Below, one piece after another: positions 28,884 through 37,730 of a stretch of DNA of 64,000 nt. The notes under the pieces are model-generated. The model worked only from the letters and a program-made list of their open reading frames with translations. It was not told where the DNA came from and did no database searches. Numbering within the stretch: the stretch's first letter is position 1; each line of letters begins with the position of its first letter. The stretch is taken from assembly GCF_000152945.2 (NCBI RefSeq), contig NC_020830.1, positions 2,738,501-2,802,500 of the forward strand, read 5' to 3'. This DNA comes from Polaribacter sp. MED152. Lineage in GTDB: Bacteria; Bacteroidota; Bacteroidia; Flavobacteriales; Flavobacteriaceae. The translations under genes and the position numbers were made by a program.

Positions 28884-28889
28884 TAGGAA

Positions 28890-29294
28890 ATGGGAGTTCG
28901 TAAAAAAAATATGGCAGATCAGTTAAAAGCAGATAGAAAGCAACGTGCTTTCGCTAAGCTTACTAACTGTCCTACATCACCAAGAAAAATGCGTTTAGTT
29001 GCTGATCAAGTAAGAGGTGTTGAAGTTGAAAAAGCTTTACAAATCTTAAAATTCAGTCCTAAAGAGGCATCTATTAATTTAGAAAAATTATTGTTATCTG
29101 CAATTGCAAATTGGCAAGCTAAGAATGAAGATTCATCTATAGAAGATGCTGGTTTATTCGTAAAGTCTATTTGTGTAGATAGCGCAGGTATGTTAAAAAG
29201 ATTAAGACCTGCTCCACAAGGTCGTGCTCATAGAATTCGTAAGCGTTCTAATCACGTTACTTTAGAGTTAGGTAGTAAAAATTTAAGTAATTAA
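28890..29294 (+). CDS. rplV: 50S ribosomal protein L22
   Basis: 134 aa. L22 spans 23S rRNA, and its loop forms part of the exit tunnel where macrolides act. Core segments [20 protein letters not shown] and the loop region [26 protein letters not shown] are intact. The start ATG at 28890 gives [18 protein letters not shown]; an internal Met at residue 8 is an alternative start, but the spacing to rpsS (6 bases) and phylum habit support the first. Eleven bases separate it from rpsC. Confidence 0.96.
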   Translation: MGVRKKNMADQLKADRKQRAFAKLTNCPTSPRKMRLVADQVRGVEVEKALQILKFSPKEASINLEKLLLSAIANWQAKNEDSSIEDAGLFVKSICVDSAGMLKRLRPAPQGRAHRIRKRSNHVTLELGSKNLSN

Positions 29295-29305
29295 TCAAAG
29301 TAGAA

Positions 29306-30022
29306 ATGGGACAAAAAACAAATCCAATTGGGAATCGTTTAGGAATCATCAGAGGTTGGGAGTCTAACTGGTATGGTGGAAATGACTACGGAGATAAAAT
29401 TGCTGAAGATGATAAGATAAGAAAGTATATTCATGCTAGATTATCTAAAGCAAGTGTTTCTAGAGTAATTATAGAGCGTACTTTAAAACTTGTAACCGTT
29501 ACTATTACTACTGCCCGTCCAGGTATCATTATTGGTAAAGGAGGTCAGGAAGTAGACAAGTTAAAAGAGGAGCTTAAGAAAATTACTGGTAAAGAAGTTC
29601 AAATTAATATTTTTGAAATTAAGCGTCCAGAATTAGATGCAAGATTAGTTGCAACTAGTGTTGCACGTCAAATTGAAAATAGAATTTCTTACAAGAGAGC
29701 TATAAAAATGGCAATTGCTGCTACAATGCGTATGAATGCTGAAGGTATCAAAATTCAGATTTCAGGACGTTTAAATGGAGCAGAAATGGCTAGATCAGAA
29801 CATTTTAAAGAAGGTAGAATTCCTCTTTCTACTTTTAGAGCTGACATTGATTATGCTTTAGTTGAAGCGCATACAACCTATGGTAGATTAGGTGTAAAAG
29901 TATGGATAATGAAAGGTGAGGTTTATGGTAAAAGAGAGTTATCTCCTTTAGTTGGTTTGTCTAAAAAGCAAGGTGGTAAAGGTGGTGATAGATCTAAACG
30001 TCAACCACGTAGAAGAAAATAA
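29306..30022 (+). CDS. rpsC: 30S ribosomal protein S3
   Basis: 238 aa. S3 helps form the mRNA entry tunnel and, with S4, the helicase activity. The KH domain carries the [20 protein letters not shown] motif (near residue 73), and the C-terminal domain holds [31 protein letters not shown] basic, Gly-rich C-terminal tail ([16 protein letters not shown]) ends the protein. Located between rplV and rplP with gaps of 11 and 21 bases in the S10 operon. Confidence 0.98.
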   Translation: MGQKTNPIGNRLGIIRGWESNWYGGNDYGDKIAEDDKIRKYIHARLSKASVSRVIIERTLKLVTVTITTARPGIIIGKGGQEVDKLKEELKKITGKEVQINIFEIKRPELDARLVATSVARQIENRISYKRAIKMAIAATMRMNAEGIKIQISGRLNGAEMARSEHFKEGRIPLSTFRADIDYALVEAHTTYGRLGVKVWIMKGEVYGKRELSPLVGLSKKQGGKGGDRSKRQPRRRK

Positions 30023-30043
30023 TTTTTAAACTAGAAATTAAAA

Positions 30044-30475
30044 ATGTTACAGCCAAAAAGAGTAAAATATCGTAAGGTACAGAAAGGCAAAGGAAATATG
30101 TCTGGAAACTCTCAAAGAGGTAATCAACTTTCTAACGGAATGTTTGGTATTAAATCTTTGGACCAGAATTTATTAACTTCACGTCAGATTGAAGCAGCTC
30201 GTATTGCAGCTACTCGTCATATGAAAAGAGAAGGTCAGTTATGGATTAAAATCTTTCCAGATAAACCTATTACAAAGAAACCTTTAGAGGTACGTATGGG
30301 TAAAGGTAAAGGTGCTCCAGATCATTTCGTAGCAGTAATCAAACCAGGTAGAATTTTGTTTGAAGTTGGTGGTGTACCAATGAACGTAGCAAAAGAAGCT
30401 CTTCGTTTAGCTGCTCAAAAACTTCCAGTAAGAACGAAGTTTGTAATCGCAAGAGATTTTGATATTAACGCATAA
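30044..30475 (+). CDS. rplP: 50S ribosomal protein L16
   Basis: 143 aa. L16 organises the A-site side of the large subunit. Visible are [19 protein letters not shown]-type segment [32 protein letters not shown], then [27 protein letters not shown]. The position equivalent to the hydroxylated Arg of Escherichia coli is within MGKGKG and is replaced by Lys-type residues as in many phyla. Eleven bases separate it from rpmC. Normal in length. Confidence 0.97.
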   Translation: MLQPKRVKYRKVQKGKGNMSGNSQRGNQLSNGMFGIKSLDQNLLTSRQIEAARIAATRHMKREGQLWIKIFPDKPITKKPLEVRMGKGKGAPDHFVAVIKPGRILFEVGGVPMNVAKEALRLAAQKLPVRTKFVIARDFDINA

Positions 30476-30486
30476 TTCTAAAGAAA

Positions 30487-30678
30487 ATGAAACAGTCAGA
30501 AATTAAAGAATTATCTACAGCTGATCTTAATGAAAAGTTGGTAGCGTTGCAAAAAAATTATACCGATCTTAAAATGGCTCACGCAATTACTCCTATGGAG
30601 AATCCTTTGCAGTTGAGAAGTTTAAGAAGAACTGTAGCAAGAATTGCAACAGAATTAACAAAAAGAGAATTACAATAA
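30487..30678 (+). CDS. rpmC: 50S ribosomal protein L29
   Basis: 63 aa, two-helix protein of the tunnel exit region next to L23. Recognised by MKQSEIKELSTADLNEKL at the start, the KMAHAITPMENPLQLRSLRRTVARIATEL segment and its place between rplP and rpsQ, which is invariant in bacteria. Gaps are 11 and 20 bases. No unusual residue seen. An ORF on the opposite strand over this gene is only a shadow. Confidence 0.97.
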   Translation: MKQSEIKELSTADLNEKLVALQKNYTDLKMAHAITPMENPLQLRSLRRTVARIATELTKRELQ

Positions 30679-30698
30679 TTCTATAGTCAGTTTTAAAG

Positions 30699-30956
30699 AT
30701 GGAAAAAAGAAATCTTAGAAAAGAGAGAATTGGTGTTGTTTCTAGTAGCAAAATGGAGAAATCTATTGTTGTTTCTGAAACGAAAAGAGTAAAACACCCA
30801 ATGTACGGTAAATTCGTTTTAAAGACGAAAAAGTACGTTGCACACGACGAACAGAATGATTGCAACGAAGGAGATACTGTTAGGATCATGGAAACTAGAC
30901 CTATGAGTAAATCTAAACGTTGGAGATTAGTAGAAATCCTAGAAAGAGCTAAATAA
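30699..30956 (+). CDS. rpsQ: 30S ribosomal protein S17
   Basis: 85 aa OB-fold protein, an early binder of the 16S rRNA 5' domain. Conserved: [42 protein letters not shown] and [24 protein letters not shown]. One base separates its stop from the rplN ATG, giving tight coupling. The 20-base gap upstream shows no structure. Length and motifs are ordinary for the phylum. Confidence 0.98.
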   Translation: MEKRNLRKERIGVVSSSKMEKSIVVSETKRVKHPMYGKFVLKTKKYVAHDEQNDCNEGDTVRIMETRPMSKSKRWRLVEILERAK

Positions 30957-30957
30957 T

Positions 30958-31326
30958 ATGTTACAGACAGAATCAAGATTAAAAGTAGCAGACAATACTG
31001 GAGCAAAAGAAGTTTTAGTAATTAGAGTTTTAGGAGGAACAAAAAAACGTTACGCAAGTATTGGAGACAAGATTGTTGTATCAGTTAAATCTGCAACTCC
31101 TAACGGAACTGTAAAAAAAGGTCAAGTATCTAGAGCAGTTGTTGTAAGAACTAAAAAAGAAGTTAGACGTAAAGACGGGTCTTATATTAGATTTGACGAT
31201 AACGCTTGTGTACTATTAAATCCTACTGAGGAGATGAGAGGAACACGTGTTTTTGGACCAGTTGCTCGTGAGCTTCGTGAGAAACAATTTATGAAAATTG
31301 TATCATTAGCACCTGAAGTGCTTTAA
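30958..31326 (+). CDS. rplN: 50S ribosomal protein L14
   Basis: 122 aa. L14 forms part of an inter-subunit bridge and the binding site of the silencing factor RsfS. Intact motifs: [55 protein letters not shown], and the C-terminal [15 protein letters not shown] followed by [10 protein letters not shown]. It starts one base after rpsQ and ends 12 bases before rplX. Full length, with no odd features. Confidence 0.98.
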   Translation: MLQTESRLKVADNTGAKEVLVIRVLGGTKKRYASIGDKIVVSVKSATPNGTVKKGQVSRAVVVRTKKEVRRKDGSYIRFDDNACVLLNPTEEMRGTRVFGPVARELREKQFMKIVSLAPEVL

Positions 31327-31338
31327 ACTATTACACAA

Positions 31339-31641
31339 ATGAAGAAGTTCAAATTAAAATCAGGAGATACTGTAAAAGTTATTGCAGGTGATCATAAAGG
31401 ATCTGAAGGTAAAGTTTTACAAATTATCAAAGACAAGGATAGAGTATTGGTAGAAGGTGTGAATTTAGTTTCTAAACACACTAAACCAAGTGCACAAAGT
31501 CCTCAAGGTGGTATTGTAAAAAAAGAAGCATCATTACATATATCTAACGTTATGTTGATAGAAGATGGTGTAGCTGTAAGAGTTGGTTATAATGTTGATG
31601 GAGGTACTAAAACTAGAATCTCTAAAAAAACGAATAAATAG
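31339..31641 (+). CDS. rplX: 50S ribosomal protein L24
   Basis: 100 aa. Assembly initiator that binds the 5' end of 23S rRNA. The KOW motif is seen as [23 protein letters not shown] near residue 6, followed by [36 protein letters not shown]. Located 12 bases after rplN and 8 before rplE, the normal order. The C-terminal tail is short and basic ([12 protein letters not shown]). Nothing unusual. Confidence 0.98.
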   Translation: MKKFKLKSGDTVKVIAGDHKGSEGKVLQIIKDKDRVLVEGVNLVSKHTKPSAQSPQGGIVKKEASLHISNVMLIEDGVAVRVGYNVDGGTKTRISKKTNK

Positions 31642-31649
31642 AATTAATC

Positions 31650-32201
31650 ATGAGTTACGTACCAAGATTAAAAGCAGAATACAAAGAAAGAGTTATAAAA
31701 AGTCTTACTGAAGAATTCAGCTATAAGAATGTTATGCAAGTACCGAAATTAGAAAAAATTGTTGTTTCTAAAGGTGTTGGTGCTGCTATTGCAGATAAGA
31801 AATTAATAGATTATGCTGTAGAAGAGTTGACAAAAATTACTGGTCAAAAAGCAATTTCTACGATGTCTAAGAAAGATGTTGCATCTTTTAAATTACGTAA
31901 AGGAATGCCAATTGGTGTAAAAGTTACGTTAAGAGGAGATAAAATGTATGAGTTTTTAGACAGATTAGTTACTGCTTCTTTACCACGTGTAAGAGACTTT
32001 AACGGTATTAAAGCTAATGGATTTGATGGGAGAGGTAATTATAACTTAGGTATTACTGAGCAAATTATTTACCCAGAAATTAATATAGACCAAGTTAAGA
32101 AAATCAATGGAATGGATATTACATTTGTAACATCTGCTGAAACTGATAAAGAAGCGAAGTCATTATTAGGAGAATTAGGTTTACCATTCAAAAAAAATTA
32201 A
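31650..32201 (+). CDS. rplE: 50S ribosomal protein L5
   Basis: 183 aa. L5 binds 5S rRNA and contacts P-site tRNA. Intact segments: [64 protein letters not shown] and [18 protein letters not shown]. In Escherichia coli, the S8 repressor site is at the start of rplE; here S8 is encoded beyond an internal promoter, so that scheme is not directly applicable. Eight bases follow rplX and three precede rpsN. Confidence 0.98.
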   Translation: MSYVPRLKAEYKERVIKSLTEEFSYKNVMQVPKLEKIVVSKGVGAAIADKKLIDYAVEELTKITGQKAISTMSKKDVASFKLRKGMPIGVKVTLRGDKMYEFLDRLVTASLPRVRDFNGIKANGFDGRGNYNLGITEQIIYPEINIDQVKKINGMDITFVTSAETDKEAKSLLGELGLPFKKN

Positions 32202-32204
32202 GAA

Positions 32205-32474
32205 ATGGCTAAAGAATCAATGAAAGCGCGTGAGCGCAAAAGAGAACGTACAGTTGCAAAGTATGCTGAGAAAAGAAAAGCTTTAAAAGAGGCTGGAGAT
32301 TACGAAGCATTGCAAAAGTTACCAAAAAATGCATCACCAGTAAGATTACATAATAGATGTAAATTAACTGGACGTCCAAAAGGATATATGAGACAGTTTG
32401 GTATTTCTCGTGTAACTTTTCGTGAAATGGCTAATCAGGGATTGATACCAGGAGTTAAAAAAGCTAGTTGGTAG
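32205..32474 (+). CDS. rpsN: 30S ribosomal protein S14, zinc-independent long form
   Basis: 89 aa, the long C-minus type of S14. It contains the conserved [25 protein letters not shown] segment but only one Cys, so the CxxC pairs that hold zinc in the 61-residue form are missing. S14 binds in the 30S head with S10 and S3. It ends the S10 transcription unit here: 27 bases after the stop, a terminator-like hairpin begins, and rpsH then follows a 162-base gap. Confidence 0.97.
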   Translation: MAKESMKARERKRERTVAKYAEKRKALKEAGDYEALQKLPKNASPVRLHNRCKLTGRPKGYMRQFGISRVTFREMANQGLIPGVKKASW

Positions 32475-32498
32475 AAATTTCATTATAAGTCTATAAAT

Positions 32499-32537
32499 AA
32501 AAATAGAAGGTGTATCTTTGCACGCTCTATTTTTTTT
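32499..32537 (+). terminator. Terminator between rpsN and rpsH with promoter box in its loop
   Basis: Outer stem AAATAGA (32501-32507, extendable by two A) with TCTATTT (32526-32532), a 2x2 internal mismatch, an inner GTG/CAC stem (32510-32512 with 32521-32523), an 8-nt loop (32513-32520), and a T-run to 32537. The loop is exactly the -7 box of the next promoter. Confidence 0.6.
32513..32520 (+). promoter_or_regulatory. -7 box of the spc (rpsH) promoter
   Basis: TATCTTTG, a perfect TAnnTTTG, 117 bases before the rpsH ATG. The region 19 nt upstream (TCTA) is not a good -33 box, so this promoter is weaker on paper than those of str and S10. Confidence 0.6.
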
Positions 32538-32563
32538 GAGTATTAGAATTTTAACTGATTAAA

Positions 32564-32615
32564 GGTTCAATTTTCACAGAGAAATCTGTAGCATAAATAG
32601 AGGAAATTGAAAACC
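32564..32615 (+). other. Structured leader RNA upstream of rpsH
   Basis: TTCAATTT (32566-32573) pairs with AAATTGAA (32604-32611), with GG/CC closing beyond a two-base bulge. Inside is a perfect 5-bp hairpin ACAGA-GAAA-TCTGT (32576-32589) capped by a GNRA tetraloop. The structure ends 21 bases before rpsH. A protein-binding leader is a reasonable guess but is not shown. Confidence 0.5.
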
Positions 32616-32636
32616 ATAGTCGCAATTTAAGTAAAT

Positions 32637-33035
32637 ATGTATACAGATCCAATTGCGGATTTTCTTACAAGAGTAAGAAATGCTATTGCAGCAGGACACA
32701 GAGTAGTGGAAATTCCAGCTTCAAATTTGAAGAAGGAAATGACTAAGATTTTGTTTGATCAAGGTTATATTTTGAGCTATCAGTTCAATGACGATAAGGT
32801 TCAAGGGACTATTAAGATCGCTTTAAAGTATGACAAGGAAACAAAAGAGTCAGTAATTAGAAAAATTCAACGTATCAGTACACCTGGTTTACGTAAATAC
32901 GTGGGGTCTTCAGAGATGCCTAGAGTATTAAACGGTCTTGGTATTGCTATTGTTTCAACATCAAAAGGTGTTATGACAAACAAAAAAGCAAAACAAGAGA
33001 ATGTTGGAGGAGAAGTTTTATGTTACGTTTATTAA
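32637..33035 (+). CDS. rpsH: 30S ribosomal protein S8
   Basis: 132 aa. Primary binder of the 16S central domain. Conserved: MYTDPIADFLTRVRNAIAAGH at the start, the middle segment VIRKIQRISTPGLRKYV and the C-terminal LNGLGIAIVSTSKGVMTNKKA followed by GGEVLCYVY. It is the first gene of the spc unit as transcribed here, after a leader of about 110 nt with a clear stem-loop. S8 is the autoregulator of spc in Escherichia coli, which makes that leader worth testing. rplF follows after 9 bases. Confidence 0.98.
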   Translation: MYTDPIADFLTRVRNAIAAGHRVVEIPASNLKKEMTKILFDQGYILSYQFNDDKVQGTIKIALKYDKETKESVIRKIQRISTPGLRKYVGSSEMPRVLNGLGIAIVSTSKGVMTNKKAKQENVGGEVLCYVY

Positions 33036-33044
33036 ACCTGAGAG

Positions 33045-33590
33045 ATGAGTAGAATTGGAAAAAACCCAGTTAGCATCGCACAAGGTGTAGATGTAAGCAT
33101 TAAAGACAACGTTATTACTGTAAAAGGAAAGTTAGGTGAATTATCACAAACTATTTCTGAAGGAATTACGGTAAGTATTGAAGATAACACTATCACTTTA
33201 GATAGAGCTTCAGAAAGTAAAGACCATAAAGCACAACATGGTTTAATGAGAGCATTGATCAATAATATGATCGAAGGTGTTTCTAAAGGATGGACTAAAG
33301 ATTTAGAATTGGTAGGTGTTGGTTATAGAGCATCGAATCAAGGACAAAAGTTAGATTTAGCTTTAGGTTTCTCACATAATATTGTTTTAAACTTGGCTCC
33401 AGAAGTTAAAGTTGAAACTATTTCAGAGAAAGGGAAAAACCCAATCATTAAATTAACTTCGTTTGATAAACAATTAGTTGGTCAAGTAGCTGCAAAGATT
33501 CGTTCTTTCAGAACTCCAGAACCTTATAAAGGTAAAGGTGTTAAGTTTGTTGGTGAAGTATTAAGAAGAAAAGCAGGTAAGTCTGCATAA
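33045..33590 (+). CDS. rplF: 50S ribosomal protein L6
   Basis: 181 aa. Two tandem L6 domains near the GTPase-associated centre: [19 protein letters not shown] at the start, [30 protein letters not shown] in the second half and the C-terminal signature [17 protein letters not shown]. Located 9 bases after rpsH and 11 before rplR in the usual spc order. Length and motifs are normal and no sign of change is seen. Confidence 0.98.
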   Translation: MSRIGKNPVSIAQGVDVSIKDNVITVKGKLGELSQTISEGITVSIEDNTITLDRASESKDHKAQHGLMRALINNMIEGVSKGWTKDLELVGVGYRASNQGQKLDLALGFSHNIVLNLAPEVKVETISEKGKNPIIKLTSFDKQLVGQVAAKIRSFRTPEPYKGKGVKFVGEVLRRKAGKSA

Positions 33591-33601
33591 TATATAGCAT
33601 T

Positions 33602-33952
33602 ATGGCATTATCAAAGCTACAAAGAAGAGCTAGAATTAAGCGTAGAATTAGAAAGATCGTTTCTGGTACTGCTACTAAACCAAGATTATCGGTTTATAGG
33701 AGTAACAAAGAGATTTATGCGCAACTAGTAGACGATGTAAACGGAGTTACTTTAGCTTCTGTTTCATCTAGAGATAAAGAAATAAAAGCAAGTTCTAAAG
33801 CTGAGGCAGCTACTGCAGTAGGAAAATCAATTGCAGAAAAAGCTACCAAATCAGGTATTGAAACAGTTGCTTTCGATAGAAATGGTTATTTATACCATGG
33901 TAGAGTTAAAGTATTAGCAGAAGCTGCAAGAGAAGCTGGTTTAAAATTTTAA
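33602..33952 (+). CDS. rplR: 50S ribosomal protein L18
   Basis: 116 aa. Brings 5S rRNA to the large subunit together with L5 and L25. Basic N-terminus [22 protein letters not shown], then [28 protein letters not shown], and the C-terminal [26 protein letters not shown], which is the strongest family signature. Eleven bases after rplF and six before rpsE. Ordinary in every visible respect. Confidence 0.98.
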   Translation: MALSKLQRRARIKRRIRKIVSGTATKPRLSVYRSNKEIYAQLVDDVNGVTLASVSSRDKEIKASSKAEAATAVGKSIAEKATKSGIETVAFDRNGYLYHGRVKVLAEAAREAGLKF

Positions 33953-33958
33953 GAAATT

Positions 33959-34480
33959 ATGCAAGGTTATAAAAACGTAGAAAGAGTTAAACCAAGCGGA
34001 TTAGAGCTTGTAGATAGATTAGTTGGTGTACAACGTGTAACTAAAGTAACAAAAGGGGGTAGAGCATTTGGTTTCTCTGCAATCGTTGTTGTTGGTGATG
34101 GTAATGGTGTTGTAGGTCATGGTTTAGGAAAATCTAAGGATGTTTCTTCTGCTATTGCAAAAGCAGTAGAAGATGCAAAGAAAAATTTAGTAAGAATACC
34201 TATTTTAGAAGGTACTTTACCTCATGAGCAAAAAGGTAAGTTTGGTGGTGCAAAAGTATTCATCAAGCCTGCTTCTCCTGGTACAGGGGTTATTGCTGGT
34301 GGTGCAGTTCGTGCAGTATTAGAATCTGTTGGTGTACATGATGTATTATCAAAATCTCAAGGTTCTTCAAATCCTCACAATGCAGTAAAGGCAACTTTTG
34401 ATGCTTTACTTCAATTAAGAAGTGCAGCAGCAATTGCTAAGCAAAGAGGTATATCTTTAGAAAAAGTATTTAACGGATAA
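33959..34480 (+). CDS. rpsE: 30S ribosomal protein S5
   Basis: 173 aa. S5 controls decoding accuracy and mRNA unwinding with S4 and S3. The dsRNA-binding-like N-terminal part has [40 protein letters not shown], and the second domain shows [34 protein letters not shown], both hallmarks of S5. It lies between rplR and rpmD with gaps of 6 and 11 bases. Full length. Confidence 0.98.
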   Translation: MQGYKNVERVKPSGLELVDRLVGVQRVTKVTKGGRAFGFSAIVVVGDGNGVVGHGLGKSKDVSSAIAKAVEDAKKNLVRIPILEGTLPHEQKGKFGGAKVFIKPASPGTGVIAGGAVRAVLESVGVHDVLSKSQGSSNPHNAVKATFDALLQLRSAAAIAKQRGISLEKVFNG

Positions 34481-34491
34481 ATCTAGAAGAG

Positions 34492-34674
34492 ATGGCAAAA
34501 ATTAAGGTTACACAAGTAAAAAGTCAAATCGGGCGTTTAAAGAATCAGAAAAGAACTTTAGAGGCTTTAGGTTTACGTAGATTAAACCAAACTGTTGAGC
34601 ATGAGGCAACTCCATCAATCGTTGGTATGGTAAATAAAGTTTCACATTTGGTTTCTGTAGAGGAGTCAAAATAA
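34492..34674 (+). CDS. rpmD: 50S ribosomal protein L30
   Basis: 60 aa, typical for this small surface protein of the large subunit. Motifs: [54 protein letters not shown]. Located between rpsE and rplO (11- and 10-base gaps), its regular place in the spc operon. Some bacteria lack rpmD, so its presence is worth recording. No odd residue. Confidence 0.97.
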   Translation: MAKIKVTQVKSQIGRLKNQKRTLEALGLRRLNQTVEHEATPSIVGMVNKVSHLVSVEESK

Positions 34675-34684
34675 GATATTTAAA

Positions 34685-35137
34685 ATGAGTAGTTTACACA
34701 ACTTAACACCAGCAGAAGGATCTGTTAAAAAAGGGAAAAGAATCGCACGTGGTGAAGGTTCTGGTCATGGAGGAACTTCTACAAGAGGTCACAAAGGGGC
34801 TAAATCTCGTTCAGGTTATTCTAGAAAAATAGGTTTTGAGGGTGGTCAAATGCCACTTCAAAGACGTGTGCCAAAATTTGGTTTCACGAACATAAACCGT
34901 AAAGAATATCAAGGTATCAATTTAGATAAATTACAATCTTTAGTTGATGCAGGGAAAATAAAAGATACAGTAGATTTAGATACTTTAGTAGCTAATAGAT
35001 TGGCAGGTAAGAATGACTTGGTTAAGATATTAGGTAATGGAGAATTAAAAGCTAAATTAAATATAACTGTACATAAATTTACAGCATCAGCAAAAGCGGC
35101 AATTGAAGCTGCTGGAGGAGAAGCTGTTACTTTATAA
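34685..35137 (+). CDS. rplO: 50S ribosomal protein L15
   Basis: 150 aa. Late-assembly protein with a long Gly-rich N-terminal extension into rRNA: LHNLTPAEGSVKKGKRIARGEGSGHGGTSTRGHKGAKSRSGYSRKIGFEGGQMPLQRRVPKFGF. The folded C-terminal domain ends in the AAIEAAGGEAVTL signature. It precedes secY by 10 bases, the regular arrangement that ties protein export to ribosome supply. Nothing unusual. Confidence 0.98.
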   Translation: MSSLHNLTPAEGSVKKGKRIARGEGSGHGGTSTRGHKGAKSRSGYSRKIGFEGGQMPLQRRVPKFGFTNINRKEYQGINLDKLQSLVDAGKIKDTVDLDTLVANRLAGKNDLVKILGNGELKAKLNITVHKFTASAKAAIEAAGGEAVTL

Positions 35138-35147
35138 GATCTCGTAA

Positions 35148-36473
35148 ATGATGAATTTTATTAATAGATTAAAAGACATTTTCAGTATTGAAGAATTAAA
35201 AAACAAAATTCTTCTAACAATTGGTTTAATTGCTGTGTATCGTTTTATGGCTGCTGTTCCTTTACCAGGCGTAGATCCATTACAACTTGCAGCTTTAAAA
35301 GAAAGTACAGATGGTGGTCTTTTAGGTTTATTGAATGCATTTACAGGAGGGGCATTTGCTAGAGCGTCAGTAATGGCACTTGGTATTATGCCATATATTT
35401 CTGCATCTATTGTAGTTCAGTTAATGGGAATAGCTGTTCCTTATTTACAGAAGTTACAGAAAGATGGAGAAAGTGGACGTAAAAAAATTACACAAATAAC
35501 TAGATGGTTAACAATAGCTATTACTTTAGTGCAAGCACCAACGTATATTACAGCTATTAAAACTCAATTTGGTCTTGGTCCTGAAGCCTTTTTGGTAAGT
35601 GGAGCAACATTTTGGGTTTCATCAATAATCATTTTAACTGCAGGTACTATTTTTGCAATGTGGTTAGGAGAGCGTATTACAGATAAAGGTGTTGGTAATG
35701 GTATATCATTATTAATTACTGTTGGTATTATTGCTAACTTTCCTGCTGCATTTTTACAAGAGTTTGTTGCTAAAACAACAAATGCTGGTGCAGGTGGAGT
35801 AATGATGATCTTAATTGAAATCATTGTTTGGTTCGTAGTAATTTTACTTACTGTTTTATTAGTTACTGCTGTAAGAAAAATTGCAGTTCAATATGCTAGA
35901 AGAACAGTTGCAGGAAACGTACAAAATGTTGCAGGGAGTAGAGATTATATTCCTTTAAAATTAAATGCAGCTGGTGTAATGCCTATTATTTTTGCACAAG
36001 CAATAATGTTTATTCCTATGGCTTTAGCTCAGAGGTTTCCATTTATGGCAAGTTTGCAAGATATTAATGGCTTAGGTTACAATGTGATTTTTGCATTGTT
36101 AATTATCATTTTTAGTTTTTTCTATACAGCGATTACTATTCCTACGAATAAAATGGCTGAAGATTTAAAAAGAAGTGGTGGTTTTATACCAGGAATAAGA
36201 CCAGGTAAAGATACTGCAGAACGTTTAGATTCTGTTTTATCTAGAATTACATTTCCAGGTTCTTTATTTTTAGCGGCTTTATCAATTTTGCCAGCAATTG
36301 TAGTTCAGTTTGGAGTACAACAGAGTTGGGCAATGTTTTACGGAGGTACATCACTAATCATTATGGTTGGTGTTGCTATAGATACATTACAACAAATTAA
36401 TTCCTATTTATTAAATCGTCATTATGATGGTTTAATGAAAACAGGAAACAGCAATAGAAAATCGAATAAATAG
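35148..36473 (+). CDS. secY: Preprotein translocase channel SecY
   Basis: 441 aa with ten predicted membrane helices. Central channel of the Sec translocon, which exports the many signal-peptide proteins in this genome. Seen: the plug-helix region [37 protein letters not shown] (a SecY signature), the cytoplasmic loop [22 protein letters not shown] in the C-terminal half, and a basic C-tail. It follows rplO by 10 bases and precedes infA by one. No map (methionine aminopeptidase) or adk gene lies between secY and infA, unlike in many bacteria. Confidence 0.98.
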   Translation: MMNFINRLKDIFSIEELKNKILLTIGLIAVYRFMAAVPLPGVDPLQLAALKESTDGGLLGLLNAFTGGAFARASVMALGIMPYISASIVVQLMGIAVPYLQKLQKDGESGRKKITQITRWLTIAITLVQAPTYITAIKTQFGLGPEAFLVSGATFWVSSIIILTAGTIFAMWLGERITDKGVGNGISLLITVGIIANFPAAFLQEFVAKTTNAGAGGVMMILIEIIVWFVVILLTVLLVTAVRKIAVQYARRTVAGNVQNVAGSRDYIPLKLNAAGVMPIIFAQAIMFIPMALAQRFPFMASLQDINGLGYNVIFALLIIIFSFFYTAITIPTNKMAEDLKRSGGFIPGIRPGKDTAERLDSVLSRITFPGSLFLAALSILPAIVVQFGVQQSWAMFYGGTSLIIMVGVAIDTLQQINSYLLNRHYDGLMKTGNSNRKSNK

Positions 36474-36474
36474 T

Positions 36475-36690
36475 ATGGCTAAACAATCAGCAATTCAACA
36501 AGATGGGACTATTACAGAAGCATTATCAAATGCAATGTTTCGTGTAGAATTAGAAAACGGTCATATTGTTACGGCTCATATATCAGGTAAAATGCGAATG
36601 CATTATATTAAACTTTTACCAGGTGATAAGGTAAAGTTAGAAATGAGTCCATACGATTTAACGAAAGCAAGAATTACTTACAGATACTAA
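36475..36690 (+). CDS. infA: Translation initiation factor IF-1
   Basis: 71 aa OB-fold protein that binds the 30S A site during initiation. Nearly the whole chain is conserved: [71 protein letters not shown] is read in full as this gene, with the end signature [14 protein letters not shown]. It begins one base after the secY stop and ends 11 bases before rpmJ. Its place between secY and rpmJ is normal for Flavobacteriia. Confidence 0.97.
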   Translation: MAKQSAIQQDGTITEALSNAMFRVELENGHIVTAHISGKMRMHYIKLLPGDKVKLEMSPYDLTKARITYRY

Positions 36691-36701
36691 AAACAAAACA
36701 G

Positions 36702-36818
36702 ATGAAAGTTAGAGCATCAGTTAAAAAGAGAAGTGCCGACTGCAAAATAGTGCGCAGAAAAGGTAGATTATACGTGATTAATAAACAAAATCCTAGATTT
36801 AAACAAAGACAAGGGTAA
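36702..36818 (+). CDS. rpmJ: 50S ribosomal protein L36, zinc-independent form
   Basis: 38 aa. It begins [20 protein letters not shown] and ends NPRFKQRQG. Of the four zinc ligands in the classical form (Cys11, Cys14, Cys27, His33) only Cys14 remains; the others are Ser, Asn and Phe. It is therefore the zinc-free C-minus type. It begins 11 bases after infA, and the last base of its TAA is the first base of the rpsM ATG, so the two are coupled. Despite its size, the conserved sequence and position make it certain. Confidence 0.95.
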   Translation: MKVRASVKKRSADCKIVRRKGRLYVINKQNPRFKQRQG

Positions 36819-37183
36819 TGGCAAGAATAGCAGGTATTGATATTCCAAAGAATAAAAGAGGAGTTATTGCTTTAACTTACATCTTTGGTATAGGAAACAG
36901 CAGAGCTAAAAAAGTTTTAGCAGAAGCTAAGGTTGATGAAAGCATTAAAGTTCAAGATTGGACTGATGAGCAAATCGCAGCAATTAGAGAGCAAGTAGGA
37001 TCTTTCACAATTGAAGGTGAATTACGTTCTGAGGTACAAATAAACATCAAACGTTTGATGGATATTGGTTGTCAAAGAGGTATTCGTCATAGATTAGGTC
37101 TTCCTCTAAGAGGTCAAAGAACCAAAAACAATTCTCGTACAAGAAAAGGTAAGAGAAAAACAGTAGCTAACAAGAAGAAATAA
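36818..37183 (+). CDS. rpsM: 30S ribosomal protein S13
   Basis: 121 aa. S13 contacts P-site tRNA and forms bridges to the large subunit. Motifs: [34 protein letters not shown] at the start with the helix-turn region, and the C-terminal [38 protein letters not shown]. First gene of the alpha group, but coupled to rpmJ by a one-base overlap, so no separate promoter is needed. The 85-base gap to rpsK holds a small hairpin. Confidence 0.98.
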   Translation: MARIAGIDIPKNKRGVIALTYIFGIGNSRAKKVLAEAKVDESIKVQDWTDEQIAAIREQVGSFTIEGELRSEVQINIKRLMDIGCQRGIRHRLGLPLRGQRTKNNSRTRKGKRKTVANKKK

Positions 37184-37195
37184 GTTAGAGATTAA

Positions 37196-37212
37196 ACTAG
37201 TTGTTAACTGGT
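37196..37212 (+). other. Hairpin in rpsM-rpsK spacer
   Basis: ACTAGTT (37196-37202) pairs with AACTGGT (37206-37212) with one G-T wobble and a 3-nt loop. The 85-base spacer is long compared with the 0-21-base gaps within the S10 and spc genes. Confidence 0.4.
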
Positions 37213-37268
37213 AGTGTGCCGTATTTAGATACAATTTACTATTAAGTGATGACTGAACAACAAATATT

Positions 37269-37652
37269 ATGGCAAAAGCAAGTTCAAAAAAACGTAAGGT
37301 TATAATTGATGCGATTGGAGAAGCTCACGTAAGTGCAACTTTTAACAACATCATTATTTCTTTAACAAATAAAAAAGGTGATGTTATATCTTGGTCATCT
37401 GCAGGTAAAATGGGTTTTAGAGGTTCTAAAAAGAATACTCCATATGCAGCTCAATTAGCAGCAGAAGATTGTGCAAATGTAGCAAAAGAAGCAGGTTTAC
37501 GTAAAGTAAAAGTTTATGTAAAAGGGCCAGGTAATGGTAGAGAATCTGCAATTAGATCTATCCACAATGCAGGTATTGAAGTAACAGAAATTATTGATGT
37601 TACACCAATTCCACATAATGGATGTCGTCCACCAAAAAGAAGAAGAGTATAA
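37269..37652 (+). CDS. rpsK: 30S ribosomal protein S11
   Basis: 127 aa. S11 lies on the 30S platform at the mRNA exit. The conserved chain includes [46 protein letters not shown] and the C-terminal ITDVTP-like [20 protein letters not shown]. It has an 85-base spacer upstream and a 78-base spacer downstream, both with possible stem-loops. An 18-codon out-of-frame ORF overlaps its start (37249-37305), which I treat as chance. Otherwise normal. Confidence 0.98.
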   Translation: MAKASSKKRKVIIDAIGEAHVSATFNNIIISLTNKKGDVISWSSAGKMGFRGSKKNTPYAAQLAAEDCANVAKEAGLRKVKVYVKGPGNGRESAIRSIHNAGIEVTEIIDVTPIPHNGCRPPKRRRV

Positions 37653-37665
37653 TTATATTTTAATC

Positions 37666-37716
37666 GATTAGGAAAAAGATTTTCGAAGGATAAGCCTTAA
37701 TTCATAATCCCTAATC
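37666..37716 (+). other. Stem-loop in rpsK-rpsD spacer
   Basis: GATTAGG (37666-37672) pairs exactly with CCTAATC (37710-37716). Between them AAGG (37686-37689) can pair with CCTT (37695-37698), giving a two-tier structure just before rpsD. No T-run follows, so it is not a terminator. Confidence 0.45.
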
Positions 37717-37730
37717 ATAACAAAAAAGAA

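Noticed and set aside
30593..31006. 137-codon minus-strand ORF over rpmC, rpsQ and rplN
   Set aside because: Covers three conserved ribosomal genes; its hydrophobic look comes from the complement of Lys/Arg/Glu codons.
37249..37305. 18-codon ORF overlapping the rpsK start out of frame
   Set aside because: No hairpin or promoter relation that would give it meaning; likely chance in AT-rich DNA.
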